The position numbers and the translations under genes were made by a program. Shown here in pieces: positions 37,401-47,631 of a stretch of 64,000 nucleotides of DNA. Position 1 is the first letter of the stretch. Each line of letters begins with the position of its first letter. This DNA comes from Pelodera strongyloides. Its lineage: Eukaryota; Nematoda; Chromadorea; Rhabditida; Rhabditidae. Location of the stretch: assembly GCA_036852015.1 (NCBI GenBank), contig JAANDG010000199.1:124001-188000 (forward strand), written 5' to 3'. Under the pieces are notes generated by a model. It ran no database searches and was not told the DNA's origin. It saw only the letters and a program-made list of their open reading frames with translations.

Positions 37401-37679
37401 GATCTATTTTGTATGAGAAAAAAAGTGCCTTTACGTAGTTCAATTCAACTTAAAATTGTATAATATAATAAATATTCCAAGTATGAAAATAAGCAAATGA
37501 AGGCGACCTTTCTAGTATTGATCAAGGGGAAAATTTTTTCTAAAATAAAAAAAATTACATTTTCAGAAAAGGCTCAAATTGCCCGTGTGAAATTCACTCC
37601 GAATTCGGCAACAGACAAAGTGAACAATTTTCTAAATTATTTCCTAATTTTTGTATTATTAACCTATCTTTCTTTATAG
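28535..37679 (+). CDS. Secreted four-CUB protein with GPI-anchor-type tail
   Basis: Extracellular protein built from CUB domains, which mediate protein-protein and receptor-clustering contacts. Exons: 28535-28714, 28998-29065, 30782-30885, 31685-31783, 32144-32225, 32476-32617, 32788-32889, 33218-33281, 34703-34824, 34955-35034, 35186-35324, 35685-35799, 36238-36406, 36841-36969, 37090-37160, 37567-37679; 592 residues, phases consistent. Signal peptide about 1-27. CUB1 about 28-149 (GTFHSPDYP), CUB2 163-280 ([18 protein letters not shown]), CUB3 285-431 (NGTISSN, KCLIIFQ), CUB4 433-554 ([14 protein letters not shown]). After a short NSATD spacer the protein ends in a hydrophobic [12 protein letters not shown] with no basic stop-transfer segment, typical of GPI signals. 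A single-pass anchor is the alternative. The nematode orthologue was not identified. Confidence 0.87.
28734..28917. repeat. Degenerate short TTAA element in CUB intron 1
   Basis: The right end CGTACGTTTCAAAAATATAC then CTCTTTAA matches the short family. The left end around GTTAAACATTGCTATGG is decayed. Confidence 0.45.
29622..29700 (+). repeat. CT microsatellite
   Basis: CT-dominated tract with TATCTCT variants in CUB intron 2. Confidence 0.9.
30966..31555 (+). repeat. Dispersed repeat (TTTTACGCT family), copy split by a MITE
   Basis: The left part ends AGAGCGTGCACC at the MITE and the right part resumes TTCAAGGGAG, continuing to GCTTATGACATGTTCCGC and GACGAGTTCCAG. Together they match 35478-35612 and, reversed, 44170-44312, which have no insertion. 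Confidence 0.85.
30994..31448. mobile_element. Long TTAA palindromic MITE, copy 2 (nested)
   Basis: 455 bp with TTAA at 30994-30997 and 31445-31448. Arms of about 150 bp begin TTAAAGGGAGAGGCCCACGA; inner arm sequence includes TGTCCGGAATTTCAGAAATA on both sides. The middle is unique. It lies in CUB intron 3, inside another dispersed repeat. Confidence 0.92.
32896..33066. mobile_element. Short TTAA MITE directly behind a CUB splice donor
   Basis: TTAA at 32896-32899 and 33063-33066. The exon ends at 32889 and the donor GTGAGT occupies 32890-32895, so the element starts exactly where the donor consensus ends. The arms match 24297-24458. Confidence 0.9.
33319..33426 (+). repeat. CT microsatellite
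   Basis: CT-dominated tract in CUB intron 8, with TTCC interruptions. Confidence 0.92.
33445..33582. repeat. GGTGCGCGGCGAA inverted-repeat element, copy 1
   Basis: Starts GGTGCGCGGCGAAAA and ends TTCTTCGCCGCGC. The GC-rich inner sequence with several CGCC/GGCG words contrasts with the AT-rich intron. Related copies at 56198-56279 and 61688-61743. Confidence 0.65.
35478..35612 (+). repeat. Dispersed repeat (TTTTACGCT family), intact copy
   Basis: Reads TTTTACGCTTCAAGAGCGTG, then a short CACTCAAGGG segment, then CCTATGACATGTTCCGCAGA and GGCGACGAGTTCCAG. It is unoccupied at the place where 30966-31555 holds a MITE. Located in CUB intron 11. Confidence 0.85.
36006..36190 (-). repeat. AGGCGG hairpin-ended element, minus copy in CUB intron
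   Basis: Begins CTTATTATATAAAAGAGTAA, the complement of the 3' end of the copies at 49893 and 51120. Ends TTCAGGCGGCGATATCCGTC, equivalent to their hairpin end. The centre is shortened. Confidence 0.7.
36542..36775 (-). repeat. AGGCGG hairpin-ended element, diverged minus copy
   Basis: Begins CTTGTTATATAAAGGAGAAG and ends GTCGCTTCAGGTGGCGATAG, matching both ends of 36006-36190 with divergence. It lies in the intron between exons 13 and 14 of the CUB gene. Confidence 0.55.
37190..37371. mobile_element. Short TTAA palindromic MITE (CUB last intron)
   Basis: TTAA at 37190-37193 and 37368-37371. Arms contain GCGAAATACCGGCCGGTTTT and GTTTCAAAAACCGGCCGGTA. Closely related to 18892-19060. Confidence 0.88.
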
Positions 37680-37872
37680 AATTTCCTTTAGATGTGCTTG
37701 ATATTTTAATTTTATTTGATCTTATGTGATTTGCCTCTATTTTCTGGACTTGTTTTCTTTCTTGATATACTTGTTCGCAATTTTTACTTCTTAAAAACGG
37801 GTATAGAAATTACTAATAGTTGTTTGTATTTCCAATCGACTGCATTTTAATGGCCTCAATGACGAAAATTAG

Positions 37873-37910
37873 AATAAACACATTTTACTACGATAAATGC
37901 ATTGAATAAA
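37873..37910 (+). terminator. Poly(A) signals of the CUB gene
   Basis: Two AATAAA hexamers at 37873-37878 and 37905-37910, about 200-230 nt after the TAG stop. Confidence 0.55.
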
Positions 37911-39386
37911 TCAACCGAAATCACAATTGAAGAAATTTATAAATTTCTATACTTTATTTTAACTTTGCAGTAAAGCAAAATTTGGGAAGTTATATTGCTT
38001 CATTACTAAGACAAGCGTAAAATAATCATAACGCAAAACCTATCCTCAACGTACCTTGTAAAAAAGTTTAAAACATAAAAATAAACTATAAAAAAGGAAT
38101 AATAATAATAAAAACACAAAGTGATGAGCCATGCGATAATTTATTACTATTTCGATAATAAAGGCGCGGGAATGCGAGAATTTGGGAATAAAATTATTAT
38201 GCAAATTTATAATAAAATCAGATCGGTGGAATCGTTGGAATAACTCTCAAGCGCGTATCCTAAATTTGTATGATTAAAAATTTCTCAAAATCAAAAACAA
38301 TTTTTGGAAATTACCTAACTCTGCATTATTTAAAGCACTAGATAGGAAACGGAGAAACCATTTGGTGACGGTTTCCTGGATTTTTTTATGACGGTTTCCT
38401 GGTCCAACCCATTTGGTGTCCGCTCGGTGACTTTGTCGTGACCAAGTTTCCTTGAAAACCGTCGGCAAGTGGTCACCACATGGTCATCAAACGTTCACTA
38501 ACCGGTCACCAAATGGTTTTTTCGGTGAAAACCATTTGGTGACGGGCCAGCGACGGGTTTTTCGTGGTTTCGGCAATCATTCCGCTTTCCTATGATGACG
38601 TATGGTTTTGAAGTGCTCGCCTGATAATTCCATTTCAATGTCATATATGCAAATATTGCTAACCATTCGGTGTTGGAAATGCGCAGAATGGCACATGACT
38701 TCGGATATATAATACATGGAAACAGTTGTTCAAAACCACGTGCCACGCCGCTTGAACCAAAATAAAATGTATTTTCATTCATAGAACATAATAATATAAA
38801 AACGTCTCCTAAGTGAATAGGGCGGGGCTAGCTCATTAGATCAGGAAAGTGTATACATAATGACTATATAATTACGACTAGAACTACAGTAGACAGTGTG
38901 AAACCACCGGAGAAATAGTACAATATATGGAGTATGTATCTTGTTAGCTTACTGTAACTAAGGAAAATGCTGGATTGGCAGTGTTTTTTATCAGAGGAAA
39001 CATAAATAATTATTTTAACAGAGCTGACAAGTGTCCTTCTGCGGGAAATTGATTTACAGTAACGTTAATTTCGTTCGAAATCAGGAAATTAGAATTGGAC
39101 ACTTGCCAACAATTTGAAAATAAAAGTTGAGAAATTGTGCATGCGATCACATCGTCAAACGTTCACATTTGGAAAGAAGCATGGCAAAGGCAATGAGATA
39201 ATCAATATATCAAATATCAATCAATTCATAGTGCAGATCACTGAAAAAAATAACCTAATCGATCGATAATTCGATCAATAAACAAGAAAATACGCGGAGT
39301 CGCTGTTGGGAGCACGCGCGGCGTATGAGCCGCAGAGTCATAAAATTATTATAATCGAAGACCTCGCGGATACTGTAGCTGGACGT
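37911..39386. other. Convergent intergenic region, CUB gene / I-SMAD gene
   Basis: No gene seen. Holds a repeat cluster built from ACCATTTGGTGAC words (38355-38550) and a decayed TTAA-type element (about 38600-38756, right end CAAAACCACGTGCCACGCCG). Confidence 0.6.
38355..38550. repeat. ACCATTTGGTGAC direct and inverted repeats
   Basis: AACCATTTGGTGACGGTTTC recurs in direct orientation and as GGTCACCAAATGGTT, with a further direct copy AAACCATTTGGTGACGGG. Fragments of the family recur at 20456-20530 and 61110-61170. Confidence 0.7.
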
Positions 39387-42300
39387 CTACGGTGCGAAAG
39401 TGACTTCGTACCGTATTGGTGTATCAGTGACGAATAATCGATGATAATTAGGGCCCCATCCCTTACCAACTGAGATAATTAGGTGAGAAGTCATAGATGC
39501 CGGGTCACGGGAGAGGCGACGCAACTGAAAGCAAGCATATTAAAGGGATAGGTTCACTAGGATTTGCACCTTTTTGAATGCTTTATATTGATAGTATGGC
39601 TGAAAACCTTCACAATGCGAAAATACATAAAATTACCTTTTCTCCCCGAGGTAGGAGAGCTTGCTCAAAAAGCTAAACTACCTCGAATTTATAAAACAAT
39701 TGGAGTACCGCAGCCTAGCTAAATGGGAAATAGCGTGACAGGTTGGAGGTGCAGAGATTGTTGTGATAGACAGAGGATGATAAAATGGCTCTGTATCTTC
39801 TAGCGTCTCCGCCCTGCTACGCTATTTCCCACTTACCACGGCTGCGGTACTCCAATTGTTTTATAAATTCGAGGTAGTTTAGCTTTTTGAGCAAGCTCTC
39901 CTACTTCGGGGAGCAAAGGAAAGTTACTGCAATTTTCGCATTTTGACCGTCATAGGTCATACTATCAATATAAATTATAAAAAAAGGTGCAATTTGAGGT
40001 GAACCTATCCCTTTAAAAGGGAAATATTTACTTTTGGATTTACGTATGACAAATGGTATTGTGTTCCGCTCTTTTTTTATAAATATAAACAAACTTTCAT
40101 GTTGATCCAACAACAGCAAAAAAAGTTCTCGAAATTCCTAGTATTTCTGTTAAATAATCGATAAACGAACCTCTCTTTCCGAGCCCTCCTCCACGGGAAC
40201 CTGTCCCTTATGAACCCTGACACAGTACCCCGGAGTGAGCCTCCGAAGAGTGTCTGGCCTGCTAGAACCTCCCGGAGATGAAGAGACGCAGATAAATAGA
40301 GGACGGGTGCCACTGAAAGTACGGTAAATTCTCAACAACAAAAATACCGAACCAGCAATAAAAATTCAGTTTCTTATATCAATGTTCATACACGATTTTT
40401 GTAAAACTTTAATACGATGTACAACAATAAGTCTAACGATTGACCAATGTCAAGGAAGGAAGATTTCGCATCGGTTCTGTGTAACTTAGTTAGTTGAGAG
40501 GCCATAACCAATGAATGGAAAAAGAGGCCCACCTATTATACAACCAAACGTCTTCTGGATTTTCGGAACCTATGGGATCGGATTGTCGTATCAAAGCGAA
40601 CGAAACCTGAGGTGATTTGATGAGACTACAACACGGAAAACAAAACAACGTCTGAAGAAAAAATAGGGCTTTACTCGTGATAAGATCATTGATCTCCCAT
40701 GGAATCCCAAACTTAATTGATAATATGGTATTTGAAACGGATTAGATAACTGCATTTTCATGTGTTGCATGCGAATGTGTATAATTAGAATGAAAAATCG
40801 CGCAGTATCGCGCAGTTATTTGCATACACTACATGGGACAACAGCGTCCTACATGTGTTTAGGAAACCGACAGTGACACCCATAAAAATAAGAATCTCAC
40901 TTCATTTTTCGTGTCAAAATCATGTATGACGTTCTGCGCATCATGTACTGAGTGGGTCAATAAGCCAATTGCTGCGAATTGCCCTGAAAATATATTATTT
41001 CGTGTTAGGAAATGATAAGGAGCCCGATGAAGTAAATGCCAAACTGCTCAGTTAGGGCCTTCAAATCACTGCGGTGATAATCAATAACGGTGTTCATACA
41101 TAAAATCAATAATACAAACTACAGTAAACCATACCCGTGAGTGGGACACTGTCCCCAATCCGTTCCCTTCTCTCCCACCGATCGAGTCGGGCCCATGCTG
41201 GAATACGGTAGAAATTAGAATACAATAGAAACTACGAGTTTGAAATTAGGATACCAGCCCATTCCGTTGTAAAATTAATTTCGGTTGCCAAAGCGTTATT
41301 ATTTATTATCGTTCAGCCAAAGGCATGCCCAACCTTATAACGTGCAATTGTTTAGCAACAATTATGCTTCACATCCCTGTAACCTTTTGTTAGTCCTACA
41401 TAGTCCTTGTCCTACACAAGGAGGAGGCTCACGAGAATTAAGTGTTCAAATAGTTTCCTTTTATCGAAACATGATAAAATATATAAATATAAAATAAGTT
41501 TCCGTTCGAATAGAGGGTCTATTTTTCGTGAGCCTCCTCATTTAAAAACGGCAATTCCCAAGTATTTGTTGTATTGTTAATCTAAAGCAATGGTGTAAAT
41601 GCATATGATCAGTACAACAAATTTAGAGTGTGAAGAATTATTGATTTCAAATATGGCTAGTTCCTTATACGAAAGTTGCAAAACAAAAAGCGCAATCCCA
41701 CACGCTACATTTCCTGTTTATGTAGACGACTTTTCCGAACAGATTCCTCAAAAAACATAAAACAAAACATTCCTTCGAATTTTAGATCAAGCTCTATACG
41801 TATAATAGTCATTGATGACATAGAGAAGCCGGTTCAGCCCTGGTTATAATCATGCACTTTTTAGGGATGCAAAAGCTTAGTAACATAACTGCAGAATTCA
41901 TATCAATTCTCAAAAATCATTCGAATAACTCAAACCTGGAACCAATCTTCCATCATTTAGTTTAACCAGAAAACCACTGGCTGAAAAATAACGACGGCTC
42001 ATAATTTAGAGCGGAATTTCACGTGGTTTTTGAAATCTATGATGACTTGTTTTTTAATTATGTGTCCTATTGGTACAGGCGGACACCTAAACGGTGTGGC
42101 ATGGATGACGTATCGTTATTCTAGCATGTACTGTTTCTAATTGCATTCAGCATTCCGCAGAGAGGAGAGGAAGAGAGAAGGCAATAGCAGATGTCTAATT
42201 TTCCGGTATTTTATGCAAACTGATAGGATAGGTGAGTGAGGGGCTCTTCTAAATATTAGGAGTACGTAGTAGGCCATGTTAGTTGGTTACCTCTGAACGT

Positions 42301-43516
42301 AAATGTTATTGTATTAGTCATCAATCATTAACTTGGTTATATTCACTCAATTACCTCCTAGAAGTGTGGAAATTCCCAGACTACCGTAATCCAAATGGTG
42401 GTGCTTGTAACCTATACGGGAAGTGCTCTTATGGAAAGTTGGTAGCGGCGCTTTCAAATTAACCTAACTGTGGTACACGAATTTAAACCTTATAATATAA
42501 TTGGCCCTTTATTTGTTCCAAAACTTTTTGTAGTTTAAGGTCATCTTTGTTTGTTTACACAAACCAATTCGCAGTTCTTCTGATTTTCACAGTGTCGATA
42601 AAGCTTCTGTGGTCATTTCGGAGGGCCATATGGTCGTTCTGAACCGACTTATGGTCGTTCTGATCATAGTACACCATGGTCATGGTAGGTACGACATACC
42701 GAATAACACATACCGTATACTAAAAAAACTCACCAACTGCTTGTTGATGTACCATTTGTGGGGATCCCTGACTGGTTCCCGGTTGAGAGCCCAGGGTGTC
42801 CAGAAGTAGATGCTCTGGCGGAGTACCAGGAGGCAGAGACGGAGGGGGACCCAGAGGGAACGAATCACCCAGACCCGTATCAGGAGTGACTGAAAACAAT
42901 CGATAAACTGATGATGTAATCAATATATGTAGTAATCAGTTTCGTTCCATCTAAAATCGCCGCGCACTTTCTAAGCCGGCACAAGAGTCCGACAAGCTCC
43001 CTGTAAATGTGCTGGCTCCATGGTACTATAATCTGGTTTTGGTTCCCCTAACTACCCTAGTTAAGTTAGTGGTTGTCTAGTGCCCGTCACAACGTCCCGT
43101 TGTCATTCGTCTCCACTTCCGCCCCACTAATAAATCTCAATAAAGTGGTGGGTGAAAAAGTAATGGGTGAGGCTCATTCTATCTGGGAATAGAGAAAGCG
43201 AAAGGGGGGATACAATGAATGACATACCATTCAAGTTAGAGGAAATCACATAAAAAGAATAGGAAAAAGAGAAGGCAGAAGGGAAGGGAAGGGGTTCTAA
43301 TCAAACAAATTCTTAGCTAGTATGTACAATAAGTCATAGTAGTGTGGAAGTTATACTGTTATACAGACTTATGATCTTGAAAGAGAGAGTGAATGAGAGA
43401 TAGTGATAAAGAGAAAGAGAGAAGAGAGAAAAGAGAGAGAAGCAGAGAGAAGCAGAGAGAGAGAGAAAGAGAGAGAAGAGAGAGAGAAGAGAGGGGGTCA
43501 GAGAGAGACAGAACAC

Positions 43517-43551
<35 letters not shown>

Positions 43552-44930
43552 AGAGCAAGAGAGAGGACAATATGAGGAGTTCTATAATAAAAACGAATTA
43601 GCAAAACCTACATGTGCTAGGCTTCGTCCCCAAATGTCCATTCCCAATAGAATGAACTGGAGGAACTATAGTATTTGAATGTCCCAATCCAATCGCATTG
43701 TTGTTTTCATGTTCATCGTCTTCTTGAGATGACACCTGAAATACCGTAGCTTAGGGTACGGTAGGACATTTATTCATCACATGCATAACAGGTAAACGTT
43801 TACAAATGACCGTTAGCACGAAGTCGGGGGTAGCCTCCCAGTCCTCCCGCTGGAGGTCAGAAATGAGATGGACAGTGGGAGCCAACGGGAAGCAGGGACA
43901 TCTCCGGCAAGGAGACTACCGCGTGTTCGTGCATATGAATATGATTATGAATGTGTTTCGATGAATACATATTTAGTATCAATAGAAAATATCAAACACT
44001 TGGCACATCGCTAGTTAAACTACTGTGACTTAGTAACCGCTCGCAGAATATAAAAATCATGTTTGGATGCAAAAAAAGATACATTTTCTTCAAATCGATT
44101 TATAAAATGTTAGTATATGTAGGACTAGAGCATTGTCATCGCGATAACTCGTCAAAAAACTCTCATGATCGTTCGCATGAACCCACGAGACCTCTCATGA
44201 GAGGTGAGTAGGACTCTGCGCGGAACATGTCATAAGCAAAACCCCTGAATTTGAACCCCCTTGAATAAAGGTGCACGCTCCTGTAGCGTAAAAGATTTAT
44301 TTGTTTTGGTGCAGAGTAGCCGTGGTAAGTCCATAAATGTGGATAAATAATCTAGACTCTAGACCTAGACTGAATTAACACATCCATGCATTCCATGCAT
44401 AGTGCATGCAAAGTGCGTGCACTGGTGCATGTGTTTACCTCGCTGACCTCTGGCCGGATCCACAGTGCATAATGATAGGGATTACAACAAGAAACAGTTG
44501 CATTGTTGATGGTCACTCGGCCGAACCGACACCAGGGAAGGGCCTCCAGACGGTGGAGGGCTGCGTCGACCTGAAGGAGAGAAACATGAATATCACAAAG
44601 TGAAACTTGCGAAACGCCGCGAGCGAATTTGCACAGAACACGTCGTACACCCTGCGCAGCCTGGCCACGCCCGCCATGTTTTACTACAGATAGCCTAACC
44701 ATATGATGTTGAGTTTACTCTTCAAAGACTGAAAAAGAGGGAATTTTGACTAACCGTGTGCCAAACACAGTACCATGATACAATCACGGAATCGGCACCG
44801 CTTCTATTTTTAAACACATGTGGTCAGACCCCTACTTATATATTATATACATACCCCGTTATCCTCTCATCATGATTCATCGTCCATGGATTCATTCGCA
44901 TTTCTCTGTCCCTCCCTAGCCTTTCTCCCT

Positions 44931-45000
<70 letters not shown>

Positions 45001-47631
45001 TCCTCCCTCACTGGGTGAAACCCAATCCGTTCTCCATTCTCCAAGATTGAACAGGAAGCAATATGAAGGGAAAGGCGACGATCCCATCAACACCCTTCTC
45101 TCACCTCCCTCCACTCTCTCTACTCTCGCTTTTCCCTCTCTCTTTCCTGTCTCCTTATGTCCCTCTATCTCTCCATGTCTCTCTCTGTGACGTAAATCCT
45201 CTTCAATATCACTTAAAGGTCTTAGAAAGGGACTATTTTGGATAATGCTCTCCTAAAGAGTGTTCCACACAAATGAAAGCTCAGAGTGTACTGCACCTTC
45301 CACAAAATAAAAAGACTAATTATGACGTTTAGTCTCAAAGAATCATAACTAGAGATAACCCTGCCAGATAAACTATGTGACTTTTTGAAGCGACGTGGGC
45401 AAATGTGTATACACTAATTTTGTGTAGAATTGTGAACCCATTCATCAGCCAGGCCAACATCAAAAGCACGAAAAGTCCAGAAATCAGATTTTATTCTAGC
45501 AAGACGGCGCCTTAGATGGGCACAAAGTTCTGAGGCTGTATTCGCCAAAACACAGGGAGCCCCTCCCTAGGCTCACGAGCGCTGTGAATCTCTTCTGCTC
45601 TCGCACTCTCTACGCACTCTTTAGCTCCCTGGGGAGACGAGGGAAGGCTCCCTGCGTGTTGGTGAATACGGCCTCTGATCCGCTTTGTATTTAGAAATAC
45701 ACCTCCCAATCTGTCTATAATGAATGCCTCATGTGTTTATTACCTCGAATATGGAAGAATGAACAGTTTGCGAAGCTAAAATCATTTCGTTCAAGTAAAT
45801 TGTGAAGTAAAAAGAATGTCATTCACCTGTAGATCTTTCCATCTCCACAATTTGCAGCACAGATAGGGCATACTCATCGGACGGTCGATTTGGGGAATAA
45901 GGCCGGAATCCTCCTCCTACAGTAAGTTACAGTAAGATATATTTATATACAGTAAGGGACATGACACTACAGAATATGTACACTCTTCCTATTGTATTAG
46001 TACACTGCAGAATATAAGTTTCCTACTATAGGATACAACAAATTATAGTTAGAGAATATAATTCTTTACAGCTCGCTGAATTCTTCACCGAAGACATAGG
46101 GCATCCCGTACTTACATGAGTACTTGTACATGATTTTCGAATTTTACGAACTGCGATTCTCATGGATAAAATCGTACTCAAATGCATTATCGGACACTAT
46201 GGACTATGGTTTTCTCATGAGCTTCCTGAGCTTCCCCGTTTTGTGCTCATTTTTGCTTACCATATGGCTGGGGTTTTTTTAATCGCACTCAAACGTTGTT
46301 GGACCGAATCCGAATCTACATCTGTCGGTATATAAAACCAAAACTATGAACAAAGTAGGTTTCACAGCATTCGGGGATAAGTTGTAACAAAAATAAAAAA
46401 GGTAAAGGTAAGTGGAATAGCACACAAAATGGTGGTTAGGGGTTCAAATTGATCTTATGGACCTGTAAAGTGAGGGGTTAAAGGTTAAAGGTCAAAGATC
46501 AAAGATCACAGCATTATCGATCGTTTATTGATTAACCTGAGGGGGGAATTGAGAGGGGGTATCGTGTAGTTGAATACCAGAAGATGAGGGACTCTCCAGG
46601 TCGAACTCCTGCTCTAGCTCCGCCTCCTGATCCAATTATCGATTAGAGAGGGATAGAATATCGATTGGAGACAGAGACAACGAAGGTGTGCACAGATAAA
46701 GAGTATCGAGAGAATCAGACAGATATCGGTTGTAAAACAGAAAAAGGAAGTGTACAGACTGTACAGAAGTGACTAAAACTGTTATCCAATTTATCAAATT
46801 GTAGCTCTCAAACAACCCTGACATGTGCTTACTCTACACATTATTGTACAAATTTCTGTCCCAAAAACATATTTCATACCTCTCTACCTCTACGCTCTCT
46901 CTCTATCTCCTCTCTCTCTCTATTACCTGTGGTTCCTCCTCGGGTCTCTCGTCCATAGGTGGTCCCGGAGCGCACTGTTTCGCGTCTGCGCCTCCGCTCT
47001 CCACCGCCCGTCGAAGGACGTCTACGTCTTCGGCGTCGAACCCTCTCATCAGTCGTAGAAATCTAACAGATATTAATTAACTTTTGCATATTTAGATGGA
47101 TAGTTATGGATTGATGCTGCTCAAATATAAACAGACAATTGCGCTCGATTTCAAAGCAGAATCTTCTCTAGAATACTGATTGTGATAGCACAGGAAAGTG
47201 AAAACCCTGATATTGCCCCGATTATTTTTCAAAAAACCCCGATTTCGTCCCGATCACGCCCCGATTATTTGAGGAACTTAATCGGGGTGAAATCGGGGTT
47301 CGTAGTTTCCCATTAGGGAGCACAAATCAAAAGTAATATGCAAGAATGCACGGGGAAAAGAGTAATTCGTGGATTATTGTTTGTAATTGAATCTTATTTC
47401 CCCCAACCTCCTGCGTGCCCTCCTCTCGTCCGAAGTGATCAAAAGACGTCGTCTCCACAGTTTCTCGACGTGTCTTCGACGCTCTGACAGTACACACCTG
47501 GACGGGAAGGGAGTTATTCGGAGGGAAAGCTCATTGAGATTTAGAGTGTCATTGACAAAATCATCATCAACATCCATATAAAGGGCGTCTTTGTCTTTTC
47601 TACCTACAATCCAATATAGGACGTTCTCCAT
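39387..47631 (-). CDS. tag-68: Inhibitory SMAD (SMAD6/7 type)
   Basis: Intracellular antagonist of TGF-beta/BMP signalling. Exons in order: 47631-47408, 47062-46927, 45916-45827, 44570-44439, 43735-43612, 42889-42734, 41197-41135, 40983-40901, 40606-40533, 40312-40171, 39524-39387; 453 residues, every phase agrees. MH1 about 55-190 contains LCCKLWRWKDLQ (139-150), with likely zinc ligands C105, C164, C178 and H183 (SCCNPYHY). The DNA-contacting hairpin of receptor SMADs is not present, as in SMAD6/7. Linker 195-287 is Pro/Gly/Ser-rich. MH2 about 289-453 has DVWLYNRSGTRPLFI and SVGKGWGPNYHR, and ends VTFAP without the phosphorylatable SSxS. Family membership is firm; the symbol follows the C. 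elegans I-SMAD and assumes orthology. Confidence 0.9.
39540..40016. mobile_element. Long TTAA palindromic MITE, copy 3
   Basis: 477 bp with TTAA at 39540-39543 and 40013-40016. Ends TTAAAGGGATAGGTTCAC and its complement; inner arms share CCTCGAATTTATAAAACAAT and GAGTACCGCAGCC. It fills most of the last intron of the I-SMAD gene, about 14 bp from the acceptor. Confidence 0.92.
41421..41545. mobile_element. Diverged, shortened long-type TTAA element
   Basis: Arms GAGGAGGCTCACGAGAA (41421-41437) and TTTTCGTGAGCCTCCTC (41523-41539) are inverted with one mismatch and resemble the ends of 30994-31448 (GGAGAGGCCCACGAGAA). TTAA survives only on the right (41542-41545). It lies in an I-SMAD intron. 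Confidence 0.6.
43379..43570 (+). repeat. GA microsatellite
   Basis: About 190 bp of GA-dominated sequence, interrupted by GAGAAGCAGA units, ending about 40 bp from an I-SMAD linker exon. Confidence 0.93.
44170..44312 (-). repeat. Dispersed repeat (TTTTACGCT family), minus copy
   Basis: The minus strand reads AGGAGCGTGCACCTTTATTC then AAGGGGG, and later GCTTATGACATGTTCCGC. It is the second unoccupied relative of the MITE target at 30966-31555. Located in an I-SMAD intron. Confidence 0.8.
44932..45006 (+). repeat. CT microsatellite
   Basis: (CT)n with two TTTCTC interruptions, in an I-SMAD intron. Confidence 0.94.
45532..45675. repeat. GAGGC-ended inverted-repeat element
   Basis: The left end GAGGCTGTATTCGCCAAAAC and the right end GTTGGTGAATACGGCCTC are imperfect inverted repeats; both continue into GGGAGCC/GGCTCCC. 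Same terminal family as 53031-53162. I-SMAD intron. Confidence 0.75.
47235..47300. repeat. CCCCGAT hairpin in I-SMAD intron 1
   Basis: Arms 47235-47254 and 47281-47300 are imperfect inverted repeats with repeated CCCCGATT/AATCGGGG words inside. Confidence 0.65.

Noticed and set aside
39901..40135. Minus-strand frame after 40171 that reads like an MH2 helix followed by a basic strand
   Set aside because: It would need a 33-nt intron and runs into the TTAA palindrome. The exon at 39524-39387 with SVGKGWG is clearly the true MH2 end.
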